In this document: piece after piece, positions 52,355-61,066 of the stretch
Numbering within the stretch: position 1 is the stretch's first letter
How the letters are laid out: the number at the start of each line of letters is the position of its first letter
From: Paenibacillus sp. DMB5
Lineage (GTDB): Bacteria > Bacillota > Bacilli > Paenibacillales > Paenibacillaceae
Direction: 5' to 3'
DNA: 64,000 nt
Assembly: GCF_001517085.1 (NCBI RefSeq)
Contig: NZ_LRAC01000132.1
Location: 23,644-87,643 of the forward strand
Program-made: the position numbers and the translations under genes
Notes under the pieces: generated by a model
Told to the model about the DNA's origin: nothing
Seen by the model: the letters and a program-made list of their open reading frames with translations, nothing else
Database searches by the model: none

Positions 52355-52867
52355 TTACCAGCCGCCGTTCCACTTTTTCCGGCTTCCCCGTCTTTTGCGG
52401 CCAGACATCAGCCAGATTCCCGCAGCTACCAGCACAATACCAAGCAGATATAGCGCACCCGTACCGATCATGCTGAACACCAGCAGTACAACGCTCAGCG
52501 CCCCGAGAATGACAGCAAAAGCTGTGAGACCTCCCGTCCTTGCCGGGGAATAAAAGGCATATTCATACAGGCCGACAGCAACACCAAGCAGCAGCACCGG
52601 CCACAGATGGCGCATATAACCCCAGCCCCAGGTATTACAGAAGCCGAACAGCAGGCCGTAAACCGTCAGAATACCTGCCGGAACCAGCACAGCTGCCGAA
52701 GCCCTCTTGCTGAAAAAAAGCACATGCAGGAACAGGCCTGGAATCAGAATTACGAGCGGCCACAAAGCCCGTCCGAGAAATCCGAATACCCCCAGCTTTC
52801 CCAATAAAATGATAAGGCCGGCGGCGGCAATGAATATCCCCAGTTTCATGTCTTTATTTGATGACAT
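52355..52867 (-). CDS. Multi-pass membrane protein with LiaF-like N-terminal helices
   Basis: The 170 residues form about six or seven short hydrophobic helices, then a basic tail (SGRKRRGSRKKWNGGW). The start, GIFIAAAGLIILLGKLGVFGFLGRALWPL (about 10-38), resembles the DUF5668/LiaF-type N-terminal pair of helices. No catalytic motif or function is evident. It has its own 3' hairpin. Confidence 0.7.
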   Translation of the reverse strand: MSSNKDMKLGIFIAAAGLIILLGKLGVFGFLGRALWPLVILIPGLFLHVLFFSKRASAAVLVPAGILTVYGLLFGFCNTWGWGYMRHLWPVLLLGVAVGLYEYAFYSPARTGGLTAFAVILGALSVVLLVFSMIGTGALYLLGIVLVAAGIWLMSGRKRRGSRKKWNGGW

Positions 52868-52996
52868 TATTCACCTATCCCTTCATCGTTCACTTCTTTT
52901 CGCTGGATTTCTTTTATATTTTAGCTGAAACTGCCATAAAACGCCATCATTCAGCAGTTATTTCTCTTTGAAAATTGCACCTTCCTGCAGAGCGGC

Positions 52997-53037
52997 AAAA
53001 AGGCTGCACCGGAGCTTTTTCAGCTTCCGGCACAGCC
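52997..53037 (-). terminator. Terminator of the TerC-family gene
   Basis: GGCTGTGCCGGAAGCT-GAAAA-AGCTCCGGTGCAGCC stem (53002-53037) followed by TTTTT on the minus strand. Confidence 0.85.
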
Positions 53038-53054
53038 CTCATTATTACCGCTTC

Positions 53055-53717
53055 TTAACTGGCTGATACCAGCCGTTTCCTGAACGCGCCTGTCAGGATA
53101 ACAATGATGCCCAGAGCAATTGGCAGGAAGGTATGATAGGAAGGCAGGAAGAACGAGATCACGAGCCCGAACTTGGCATCCTGCAGCAGCATATCCCCTG
53201 CCGTATGGGCAAGTATGAACGCGCCGATGTAGACAAGAATTGGAAAACGGTGCAACCAGCCTACAATAATACCGCTTCCCCACACGACAATCGGAATACT
53301 GAGCATAATGCCGATAACAATCAGGGCGAGATCCCCTTTGGCTACTCCGGCAATGGCCAGAACATTGTCAAGGCTCATGACGAAGTCGGCCAGCAGAATG
53401 GTGCGGATGGATCTCCACAAGCTCGAACCCTCATCACGGACTGTAACCTCATCCTCTTCCTCCAGCAGCAGCTTGAACGCAATCCACAGAAGCAGAATTC
53501 CTCCGCCGGCTTGAATATACGGGATCTGGAGCAGCAGCACTGCGGCAAAGGTCAGCATGCACCGCAGGGCCACTGCACCAGCCGCCCCCCACCAGACTGC
53601 CAGTTTCCGGTGCTTCTCCGGCAGGTTTTTGCTGGCCATCGCGATTACCATCGCGTTGTCCCCGCTCAGCACTAGGTTGATCATCAGTATTTCACCAAGC
53701 AGAACTATCGAATCCAT
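53055..53717 (-). CDS. TerC-family membrane protein (YjbE/YkoY type)
   Basis: The 220-residue protein has about seven helices and the TerC signature acidic sites: NLVLSGDNAMVIAMA (about 17) and LADFVMSLDNVLAIAGVAKGD (about 112-132, given in part). TerC proteins in Bacilli are linked to manganese efflux and metalation of secreted proteins. I start at the ATG at 53717 behind GGAGG; the open frame extends 24 codons up without support. I do not see a convincing manganese riboswitch upstream. Confidence 0.9.
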   Translation of the reverse strand: MDSIVLLGEILMINLVLSGDNAMVIAMASKNLPEKHRKLAVWWGAAGAVALRCMLTFAAVLLLQIPYIQAGGGILLLWIAFKLLLEEEDEVTVRDEGSSLWRSIRTILLADFVMSLDNVLAIAGVAKGDLALIVIGIMLSIPIVVWGSGIIVGWLHRFPILVYIGAFILAHTAGDMLLQDAKFGLVISFFLPSYHTFLPIALGIIVILTGAFRKRLVSAS

Positions 53718-53817
53718 AGGTTTCTTACCTCCCCGGGCTACATGTATTACATGTATGTCCACAGCGGGCAAGCTATGCTTCCTGTCCAATTATTTATAAG
53801 GATCAGGCATCGGCTGA

Positions 53818-55104
53818 CTAGAACCATTCCTCCTGCAGCCCGGACTGGGCGGGCACCAGATCTTGCGGCTTCTCTTCACCGTACGGTGTAATGGTAACCG
53901 TCTCCGTGCCTGCGACCGCCTCATCCAGCCGTGCAGAATATCGGGGCAGAGTCGCTTCAATCTTTTCAATGATCCGCAGGTTCGGGTTGGTTGTGGGCGA
54001 TTTCGGGACAAACAGGGTGCAGCAATCCTCATAAGGCAGAATCGACAGGTCGTACGTTCCGATTCTCTGGGAAAGTTCCACTATCTCACTCTTATCCATC
54101 ATCACCAGCGGACGGAGCAGCGGAAGCGCAGTGGCACGGCCAATGACGTTCATGCTCGACAAGGTCTGGCTGGCCACCTGCCCCAGGCTGTCTCCCGTTA
54201 CGATAGCAAGCGCGCCTTCCCGCTCAGCCAGCCGGGTGGTGATTCTCAGCATCGCTCTGCGCATCAGCGTAATGATCAGATTATCCTGCCCTATTCCGGT
54301 AAAAGAGGTCTGCACCTCCGTAAACGGCACCAGGTGCAGCTTGATTACCCCTGCATAACGCGACAGCACACGCGCCAGATCAACAACCTTTTGGCGGGCA
54401 AGCTCGCTTGTATACGGGTAGCTGTAGAAATGGACACACTCCACCTCAAGCCCCCGGCGCATGGAGGACCAGGCTGCTACCGGGCTGTCGATGCCGCCAG
54501 ACAGAAGCAGCATAGCCTTCCCGTTCGTACCCAGCGGAAATCCGCCTACACCTTCAATCTGATCGCAAAAAATATACGTTGACCCCTCGCGGATCTCCAG
54601 CTTCAGCTCAAGCTCAGGCGACTTTACATCGACCAGCAGCCCCGGATAGCCCTGCAGCAGCGGGGTGGAAATCAGCTTATTCATCTCAATTGAGCCATGC
54701 GGGAAGTCCTTCCACACACGGCGCGCGTTAACCTTGAAGGTTGTCCCCTGCGGCGGGGCGATGACTTCCAGGAATCTCCGGCTGGCTGCCAGAATATCGT
54801 CAAATTCCGAGCGTGAAACCTTGACCGGACTGATTGAAGCGATGCCGAATACATTCCTCAGCGCTTCCGCCAGCTCACTTGCAGGCTCACCGTTCAGCGT
54901 TACATAAATCCGTCCGAATTCCTTGCTAAGCACAGCTTTCGGATAGGGCTTTACCATTTCCTTGACATGGCGCAGCACGGTCTTCTCGAACCGGTTGCGG
55001 TTCTTGCCCTTCAGCGTAAACTCCCCGAAGCGAAGCAGCAGCATATCGGCATATTCAATGCTGCTTCCGCGGCCTTCCGCGGCTTCAGTCCTATTCTCTC
55101 TCAT
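53818..55104 (-). CDS. thiI: tRNA 4-thiouridine synthase ThiI
   Basis: ATP-dependent sulfur insertion at U8 of tRNA, also feeding thiamine thiazole synthesis in some species. An N-terminal ferredoxin-like and THUMP region (LRFGEFTLKGKNRNRFE at about 24) precedes the PP-loop ATPase motif MLLLSGGIDSPVAAW (about 200). The C-terminal part has a VTGDSLGQVASQT motif (about 300). No rhodanese domain follows, as usual for Bacilli. It lies 3 bases after the desulfurase gene that donates its sulfur. The start at 55104 is the only upstream ATG, with a weak site. Confidence 0.95.
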   Translation of the reverse strand: MRENRTEAAEGRGSSIEYADMLLLRFGEFTLKGKNRNRFEKTVLRHVKEMVKPYPKAVLSKEFGRIYVTLNGEPASELAEALRNVFGIASISPVKVSRSEFDDILAASRRFLEVIAPPQGTTFKVNARRVWKDFPHGSIEMNKLISTPLLQGYPGLLVDVKSPELELKLEIREGSTYIFCDQIEGVGGFPLGTNGKAMLLLSGGIDSPVAAWSSMRRGLEVECVHFYSYPYTSELARQKVVDLARVLSRYAGVIKLHLVPFTEVQTSFTGIGQDNLIITLMRRAMLRITTRLAEREGALAIVTGDSLGQVASQTLSSMNVIGRATALPLLRPLVMMDKSEIVELSQRIGTYDLSILPYEDCCTLFVPKSPTTNPNLRIIEKIEATLPRYSARLDEAVAGTETVTITPYGEEKPQDLVPAQSGLQEEWF

Positions 55105-55107
55105 TAA

Positions 55108-56259
55108 TCAGTCCCTGCCTCTCTCCACAATCTTCAAAGCTTGTACAGCGGACAGCAGCGCCTGCTCCAAGGCCTCAATATCAGCCTGCGTATGAACATC
55201 CCCAAGGCTGATGCGCACACCGCCAAGCGCAGCTGCCGCATCCCTGCCCATGGCCAGCAGAATCCGGCTGGGTTCAGCCAGCCTGGAGGAACAGGCGGAG
55301 CGGGTAGAAACCGTCATCCCCAGCTCCTCCAGCTTGCGGGCCATCACCTCTCCATTTACGGCCGGATAGGAAAAATGCACAATATGCGGCGCTCCGTCCC
55401 TGCTGCTGTTCACTGTAAACTCGGGAACTCCCGACAAAAACGCCAGCAGCCGGTCCCGCAGCGGTGTAATCTGCCTATAATAGGCTTCCCTGTTTTCTGC
55501 ACTCATACGGACCGCCTTGGCAGAAGCGACGATTGCAGCTACGTTCTCCGTGCCTGCCCGCCCCCCCTGCTCCTGCGATCCGCCGGTAAGCAGCGGGAAC
55601 AGCGCAACGCCCTCCCGCACATAAAGAATGCCTACACCGCGCGGACCGCGGAGTTTATGGGCAGACAGGCTGTACAGATCCGCCTGCCATTCCTTCAGCT
55701 CCGTGGCCAGTTTTCCGAAGCCCTGTACACCGTCCACATGAAACAGCGTACGGTGATTGGCTGCCTTGACCAGCCGTCCGATGTCTTTAAGCGGCTGTAC
55801 CGCACCTGTCTCATTGTTGACGTGCATGACGCTGACCAGCACCGTATCCCGCCGGACTGCAGCAGCAATTCCGGCCGGATCTACCACTCCCGTGGAGTCG
55901 GGTGCCACAAACGTCACCTCCCAGCCAAGGGACTGCAGCTGCTGGCAGCTCTCATATACAGAAGGGTGCTCGATCTGCGTGGTAACAATATGGCGTCCCC
56001 TGCCCTGGTACTGCAGGGCTGCGCCTTTAACAGCCAGGTTATTGCTCTCCGTGGCTCCTGATGTGAACAGGATTTCATGAGGTGCTGCACCAAGCGCTGC
56101 GGCACATACCTCTCTGGAGCGTGCAAGCAGCCGTTCCGCTTCTCTCCCTGCACGGTGCAGCGAGGAGGGGTTGGCATAATGCAGCCTCATAATTTGTCCC
56201 ATCGTCTGGACAACTTCCTCATACGGCGGGGTTGCTGCGGCATAATCCCAGTACAGCAT
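55108..56259 (-). CDS. Cysteine desulfurase (NifS/IscS family; ThiI partner)
   Basis: PLP enzyme that takes sulfur from cysteine as a persulfide. The PLP lysine is in YSLSAHKLRGPRGVGILYV (about 200), and the active cysteine in STRSACSSRL (about 330). The SGATESNNLAVKG block (about 66) binds the cofactor. The immediate neighbour thiI and 3-base spacing match the B. subtilis NifZ-ThiI pair, so I infer a tRNA-thiolation role, not general Fe-S assembly. Length 383. Confidence 0.94.
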   Translation of the reverse strand: MLYWDYAAATPPYEEVVQTMGQIMRLHYANPSSLHRAGREAERLLARSREVCAAALGAAPHEILFTSGATESNNLAVKGAALQYQGRGRHIVTTQIEHPSVYESCQQLQSLGWEVTFVAPDSTGVVDPAGIAAAVRRDTVLVSVMHVNNETGAVQPLKDIGRLVKAANHRTLFHVDGVQGFGKLATELKEWQADLYSLSAHKLRGPRGVGILYVREGVALFPLLTGGSQEQGGRAGTENVAAIVASAKAVRMSAENREAYYRQITPLRDRLLAFLSGVPEFTVNSSRDGAPHIVHFSYPAVNGEVMARKLEELGMTVSTRSACSSRLAEPSRILLAMGRDAAAALGGVRISLGDVHTQADIEALEQALLSAVQALKIVERGRD

Positions 56260-56362
56260 ATATTTAAGTTCTCCTTTATCTTGTTAACTAATCAGCATTA
56301 AACAATGATCCTATCAAGACTTATAGAATACCTTATTGTATAGTCCATATAAAGTCCGGGCC

Positions 56363-56419
56363 GAAAAAAAAGACCAAACGGTCATATCCCGCTGCAGAGT
56401 GCGGGAACACCGTTTGATC
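56363..56419 (-). terminator. Strong terminator of the lytic transglycosylase gene
   Basis: GATCAAACGGT...CCCGC/GCGGG...ACCGTTTGGTC two-part stem followed by eight T on the minus strand. Confidence 0.88.
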
Positions 56420-56425
56420 TTGTTA

Positions 56426-57133
56426 TTATAGCGCGTATTCGGCGCGGGCGCGTTCAATTTTAGTAATATAAGCCTGCGTTTCTTTGGGAAGAAGGCTCAG
56501 CTTCTGCATCAGCTCTTCGTCATTGCTGACGCCAAGCTTGTTCACCCGTCCGGGTCCGGCATTATATGCAGCGAGTGCCATTTTCTCTTCCCCGTCATAA
56601 CGCTTCAGCTGATAGGATAAGTAGCGCACACCGCCGTCGATATTCTGGGCCGGATCGAACGGATCCGATACGCCAAGCCCGTTAGCTGTTCCATCCATAA
56701 GCTGCATCAGCCCTTTGGCTCCCGCCGACGAAACCACATTCGGATTAAACGAGGATTCCGTATCGATCACTGCCTTGATCAGGTCAACCGGCACGCCGTA
56801 TTTTGCACTTGCTGTCTGAATCAGCTCTTCGTAATCTGTCGGTACACTCTCCACGTTTCCTTCGGATATGCTGCCATAACCGACGCTTGCTGCACCAAGC
56901 TGCTGCCAAATCAGGCTGCTCAGCGCCGTACTGTCTGCAAGTGTAGCCACTCCCGAAAGACTGCTTTCGTCCGCAGGCTGTGCAGAAAGCTGCTGCAGGA
57001 CAGCGGCGAACTCAGCTTTGGACGAGCTTTGAGCTTCAGCCGCGCCTGCTGCTGCCGGCAGTCCGCTGCTTGAACGCAGGTTCACCCACTTCAGCTGCCC
57101 AAGCCCGCTTGCTGATGCTGGATCGATACTCAT
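56426..57133 (-). CDS. Lytic transglycosylase (SLT domain)
   Basis: Cuts peptidoglycan glycan strands. The first 110 or so residues are low-complexity and Ser/Ala-rich. The C-terminal SLT goose-lysozyme-like domain spans about 120-235, with the catalytic Glu in IKAVIDTESSFNPNVVS, plus AGAKGLMQLM and the ALAAYNAGPGRV motif. There is no clear signal peptide, so export is uncertain, as for B. subtilis YjbJ-type relatives. A single-gene unit with its own terminator. Confidence 0.9.
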   Translation of the reverse strand: MSIDPASASGLGQLKWVNLRSSSGLPAAAGAAEAQSSSKAEFAAVLQQLSAQPADESSLSGVATLADSTALSSLIWQQLGAASVGYGSISEGNVESVPTDYEELIQTASAKYGVPVDLIKAVIDTESSFNPNVVSSAGAKGLMQLMDGTANGLGVSDPFDPAQNIDGGVRYLSYQLKRYDGEEKMALAAYNAGPGRVNKLGVSNDEELMQKLSLLPKETQAYITKIERARAEYAL

Positions 57134-57258
57134 TTTTGTACATCCTTCTTTCTGGTTTAATCTTTATATAAATATCCTGGTAGGAAGAAGCTCTATTTTA
57201 AATTTGAGATACGCCTTTATTTTACAATTCATTCATCATAAATGCTATATAGCATCAA

Positions 57259-57305
57259 GAAAAAACAGACTTCCGACCCTCATAGATAGGTCCAAAAGCC
57301 TGTTT
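57259..57305 (-). terminator. Terminator of the DUF4190-type gene
   Basis: AAACAGGCTT..GGACC...GGGTC..AAGTCTGTTTTTTC hairpin on the minus strand, about 30 bases past the stop. Confidence 0.75.
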
Positions 57306-57332
57306 CGTTCCTGCTTTTCCTTATTCCCGGCA

Positions 57333-57740
57333 TTACCTGGCAAAGGGTATCATTACAAAATAACTTAATGTAGACACGATCCCCAGTCCCATCGCCCAGG
57401 CTCCCGCTGTTTTCTGCCCGCGGGAATAGGCGTTGTAACCAAGAACAACCGCCACGGGTCCGGCAATAATGGACCAGATAAATAACGAAACGACCCCGAA
57501 CCCCAGAGCGATATAGCCCATTGTCCTGCTGTCGTTATGCTCACCAGCTGACTGCCGGACCTCTGACCCGTTACTGTCGCTGGTTCCCGGTTGACGCACC
57601 AGTGGCGGACTCACCTCGGCAGCATATTCCTCGCGGTGTGCCGGGTCGCGTCTTGGATAATCCACACGGCTGCGCGGACGCAGGATTACTTTTCTGCGCC
57701 GTGACGGGTCAACCTTTGTCCCCTCATCATTAGATTCCAT
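57333..57740 (-). CDS. Membrane protein, DUF4190-like
   Basis: A basic, disordered N-terminal half (about 1-70, rich in Arg and Pro) is followed by two membrane helices (about 75-100 and 112-132) with the GPVAVVLGYNAYSRGQKTAG loop typical of DUF4190 proteins. Function unknown. Length 135. Confidence 0.75.
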   Translation of the reverse strand: MESNDEGTKVDPSRRRKVILRPRSRVDYPRRDPAHREEYAAEVSPPLVRQPGTSDSNGSEVRQSAGEHNDSRTMGYIALGFGVVSLFIWSIIAGPVAVVLGYNAYSRGQKTAGAWAMGLGIVSTLSYFVMIPFAR

Positions 57741-57751
57741 TGGTCATCCCC

Positions 57752-57976
57752 CTACTCGCCCGGCTTAAAGGTCAGACAACAGGTTGCGGATGAAGTGCCC
57801 GCATGATCATGATGATTGCCGCGGCTTGTCATCTCCTCGGCGAATTCTTCCTTGAAGGCGCTGCCCGCATGCTTGTCGATTTCAATAACGATCTCTTCAG
57901 CCCGGCATACATTTTGCGAACCCCAATAATGGCAATTGCTTACGCTGCATCTTACAAGCGGTTTGGCGTTTGACAT
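57752..57976 (-). CDS. Small cysteine-rich protein, DUF1540 family
   Basis: The 74-residue product has Cys residues in VRCSVSNCHYWGSQNVC and ATCCLTF, fitting the DUF1540 putative metal-binding motif, with a His/Asp-rich segment between. I start at the ATG at 57976 behind GAGGTG. Eleven bases separate it from the DUF4190-like gene, so both may be one unit. Confidence 0.82.
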   Translation of the reverse strand: MSNAKPLVRCSVSNCHYWGSQNVCRAEEIVIEIDKHAGSAFKEEFAEEMTSRGNHHDHAGTSSATCCLTFKPGE

Positions 57977-58209
57977 GATTATCATCACCTCGGTATCATT
58001 ATGTCCCTGCTCCTGCGTCTGTATGCGGATAGGGAATGCCACCTGCTGGTGGAGCAGGCAATGTAAAGCTTCAAAACAACCATGCGCTGTTCAGGTTACG
58101 CTGCGGATGAGCGATGTGACACAGCAAAAAGAGACCGGACCTGCCATATGCCATGGCAAGCACGATCCCTTGAGCAATTGTAGCTATGAAGCTGACGGTC
58201 CGGTACAGG

Positions 58210-58707
58210 CTATACCTGATTCTGCATCCGTTTTTCAGTCAGATAATCGTTCTCGTAGTAGCTGAGATCATCCCGCAGCTCTTCGTACACCTTCGTAATT
58301 TCCATAATAATGTCGCGCGCCGGACGGACCGGCTTTTTGCGGAAGCGGATGGCGTCCTGGCCTGTGTAGGCGTAACGTCCGTCTTCGGAATAGCTTTCAT
58401 TTTTTGGATAAAAGAAGTTATTCACTCCGTAATGATATACGTTGTAAAGCGCTTTTTGCGCGAAATCCTGATCAAACGTGGCACGCCGCAACGCAACCCC
58501 GAGCTTCTCATAAGACATTTCGGAGAAGACCAGCAGATGGCGGAGATCGGACAGAAAGCCTTGATAAAATGCTGCTGTTTCCTCATCCTCTTCTGTTACC
58601 AGCTGAGGCAGCGCATGGGTGTTCAGGAATAGTTCCATTTTTCCGATTACGGATTTCAGTTTTTCTCTCGTCGTTTCACATAGTTTCTGCACATTAGCTG
58701 CTGACAT
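58210..58707 (-). CDS. ypuI: YpuI-family protein (DUF3907)
   Basis: A 165-residue mainly helical protein that resembles B. subtilis YpuI. The conserved blocks are SDLRHLLVFSEMSYEKL (about 52), EKALYNVYHYGV-like QKALYNVYHYGVNNFFYPKNE (given in part, about 85) and GRYAYTGQDAIRFR (about 110). Function unknown; no membrane segment or catalytic motif is seen. Confidence 0.85.
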   Translation of the reverse strand: MSAANVQKLCETTREKLKSVIGKMELFLNTHALPQLVTEEDEETAAFYQGFLSDLRHLLVFSEMSYEKLGVALRRATFDQDFAQKALYNVYHYGVNNFFYPKNESYSEDGRYAYTGQDAIRFRKKPVRPARDIIMEITKVYEELRDDLSYYENDYLTEKRMQNQV

Positions 58708-59115
58708 GGCGGTTGCTCCCCCTTATTAGTCCTTGCTCTTAGTGTTGGTAAAGACAGGTATTGCCAGGAATACTTGATCTCATCCCGGCCTCAAAAAGAC
58801 GGTGCAAGCGGTTTATTTCTTGAAAACAGTATAACAAAAATTTGATTCGATTGATACGCGGCCTTGGACCGCTCCTTAAACAAGCTGTTTAATCAGTTTG
58901 ATATTATAACAAAATCTACATCGATGCACCTCAGGAGGGACCGGACCGCTCTATAGCGGATGATTTTGTTGCAATATCAAGGGGCTTGAACAAGCTGTTT
59001 AATCAGTTTGATATTATCACAAAAACAGGGGACACGGTACCCTTTTCTGTGATGCATAAAAGCGGCGCTCTCTTCTAAACCTACAGCTATACGATACCTA
59101 GAAGGAGCGGAGAAT
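58708..59115. other. 408-bp intergenic region upstream of the subtilase
   Basis: No gene. It contains a 36-bp direct repeat (listed separately). A GGAGCGGAGAA ribosome-binding site precedes the subtilase ATG. No clear sigma-A promoter was found. Confidence 0.5.
58879..59024. repeat. 36-bp direct repeat, two copies 110 bp apart
   Basis: AACAAGCTGTTTAATCAGTT and the next 16 bases (58879-58914) recur at 58989-59024 with one mismatch (ATAACAAAA versus ATCACAAAA). Flanking sequences differ, so the unit is short. Between copies lies a small palindrome (CCGCTCTATAGCGG). Confidence 0.8.
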
Positions 59116-61011
59116 ATGTCCCGAAAAAATCTAACCGTCGCCGGTCTGATGACCGCTGCGTTCACCGTGATCCTGCTTACTTTTCTGCTTCGCCCTGCCG
59201 AAGAAGCGAAGCTGAAGCAGGCAGCCCTCCCCGCTGTTCCGGGTCCCCCGCAGGAGAAAACAATCAAGAAGACCTCTCTTGTGCAAGATGTCAGTGCTAC
59301 CGACCGCCTGAACCGGACCGATGTCAGCAGACACCTGCGAACAATGCTTGCCGAAACGCATGGTGCTGCCCCGCGGGATATATCAGCATATGCCAAGCGC
59401 CTGCAGCAGGGACACGGGCATATCACCATGCTGATGTGGATCGATTACCGGACCCATAAAACAAACACCTTCAAATCCTCACTTCCCAAAGGCACAGACC
59501 AGGAGAACAAACAGCTGCTAAAATATCTTAGTATGGCAAAATCAGCGATCAAAGGCCATCAGTCCTATGAATCACCTTCCTTTATTATCGGAGACAAAAA
59601 ATATTATTTTATGGCCCAGCGTGACCAGGAAGGCCATATCGGCGTAATCGCGTTAATCAGCCAGAACATTCTGGAGCGTGTTGCCGATCATCAGCTCAAG
59701 AATCTGCGCCTGATCCCTTATCCTAAGGAGGGCAAATACCGGGTAGAATCGGTTCATGCCGATACCCTCAAGGATATTACGGTCAAAACAGGCCATGACA
59801 ACGAGAATGCCAGCCATTTTTACGAAAACGAAATTGTCGTACGCTTCAAAAACGGCCACCCTACACCCGGCCAGCTTCAGACGATATCTGCTGATATCCG
59901 CTGCAAGCAGCCGCGCAAACTGGGATATGCTTATATTTTCCGCTCGGACAAGATGAACTACTCCCAGCTTAAGACCTACTTTGCTTATAAATGGAAACCT
60001 GAATATACAGAGCCCCACTATATGTATTTAACCAATGATACCACTTACGAAAATACCGGGACTGGAGCCGTTACACCAAATGATCTGCTGTTCTCCACCT
60101 ACCAGTGGAATCTGCCGGCTATTGAAACAGAACAGGGCTGGAATTTATCGAAGGGCAGCAATGAAGTGATCGTCGCTGTTGTGGACACGGGGGTTCAAGC
60201 TTCCCATCCTGATCTGCAGGGCCAGCTGCTGGCCGGATATAACGCCATTAGCAGCGGGTCTGCACCGGATGATGATGTAGGGCATGGAACGCATGTGGCC
60301 GGGATTATCGGGGCTATAACAAACAACGAGGAAGGTGTGGCCGGCATCAGCTGGTACAACAAGATCCTTCCGGTAAAAGCGCTCGACAACTCCGGTGCGG
60401 GTACAACCTATTCCGTTGCCGAAGGCATTATCTGGGCTGCCGACAACGGGGCAAAGGTGATTAACCTCAGCCTTGGCAACTATGCCGATTCGCAGTTTTT
60501 GCACGATGCGATTAAATATGCTTATGACCGGGATGTCGTCATCGTCTCCGCATCAGGCAATGACAACACGGAGCGGCCCGGCTATCCGGCTGCTTATGAA
60601 GAGGTACTGGCTGTAGCCGCAACGAACGCTGCCGGGGAAAGAGCTTCCTTTTCAAATTACGGGGATTATATTGATGTCGCCGCGCCCGGTGAGAGCATTG
60701 CCAGCACCTATCCGGATAACCAGTATGCCGCCCTCTCGGGTACGTCCATGGCCAGTCCGCATGTCGCTGCGCTTGCCGGGCTGGTCCGTTCGCTCAATCC
60801 GTCCTTGACCAACAATGAGGTGATGGAGCTGATGACCGCAAATGCCGTTGATCTGGGTGAGGCCGGTCATGACAAGTATTACGGCTGGGGCCAGGTTGAT
60901 ATCTACAAGACCCTGCGGGCTGCAGGCGGCAGTGATGTGCCGCTGCAGCTGTTCCCGCAGCATGTCGGGCAGCAGCTGAAGAGTATGCGCGAGAATACGG
61001 GTAATCATTAA
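59116..61011 (+). CDS. Subtilisin-like serine protease (S8 family), secreted/membrane-anchored
   Basis: The 631-residue protein has an N-terminal membrane segment (about 8-25), a long N-terminal extension (to about 320) and an S8 catalytic domain. The triad is Asp357 (VAVVDTGVQ), His390 (DVGHGTHVAG) and Ser544 (SGTSMASPHVA), with the oxyanion Asn in SASGNDN (about 482). All motifs are intact. The extension probably includes the inhibitory propeptide (FKNGHPTPGQLQTI... YAYIFRSDKM, about 243-280). It is alone on the plus strand. Confidence 0.94.
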   Translation: MSRKNLTVAGLMTAAFTVILLTFLLRPAEEAKLKQAALPAVPGPPQEKTIKKTSLVQDVSATDRLNRTDVSRHLRTMLAETHGAAPRDISAYAKRLQQGHGHITMLMWIDYRTHKTNTFKSSLPKGTDQENKQLLKYLSMAKSAIKGHQSYESPSFIIGDKKYYFMAQRDQEGHIGVIALISQNILERVADHQLKNLRLIPYPKEGKYRVESVHADTLKDITVKTGHDNENASHFYENEIVVRFKNGHPTPGQLQTISADIRCKQPRKLGYAYIFRSDKMNYSQLKTYFAYKWKPEYTEPHYMYLTNDTTYENTGTGAVTPNDLLFSTYQWNLPAIETEQGWNLSKGSNEVIVAVVDTGVQASHPDLQGQLLAGYNAISSGSAPDDDVGHGTHVAGIIGAITNNEEGVAGISWYNKILPVKALDNSGAGTTYSVAEGIIWAADNGAKVINLSLGNYADSQFLHDAIKYAYDRDVVIVSASGNDNTERPGYPAAYEEVLAVAATNAAGERASFSNYGDYIDVAAPGESIASTYPDNQYAALSGTSMASPHVAALAGLVRSLNPSLTNNEVMELMTANAVDLGEAGHDKYYGWGQVDIYKTLRAAGGSDVPLQLFPQHVGQQLKSMRENTGNH

Positions 61012-61066
61012 AAGAACAGCAGGCAATTTGGACAGCAGGCAGCTCAGGCTGGATGGTGCATACAGC

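Noticed and set aside
53718..53817. Possible manganese (yybP-ykoY) riboswitch before the TerC gene
   Set aside because: The 100-bp gap has a small ACATGTA palindrome and a GGGGAGG site, but not the paired conserved loops of that riboswitch, and there is too little room.
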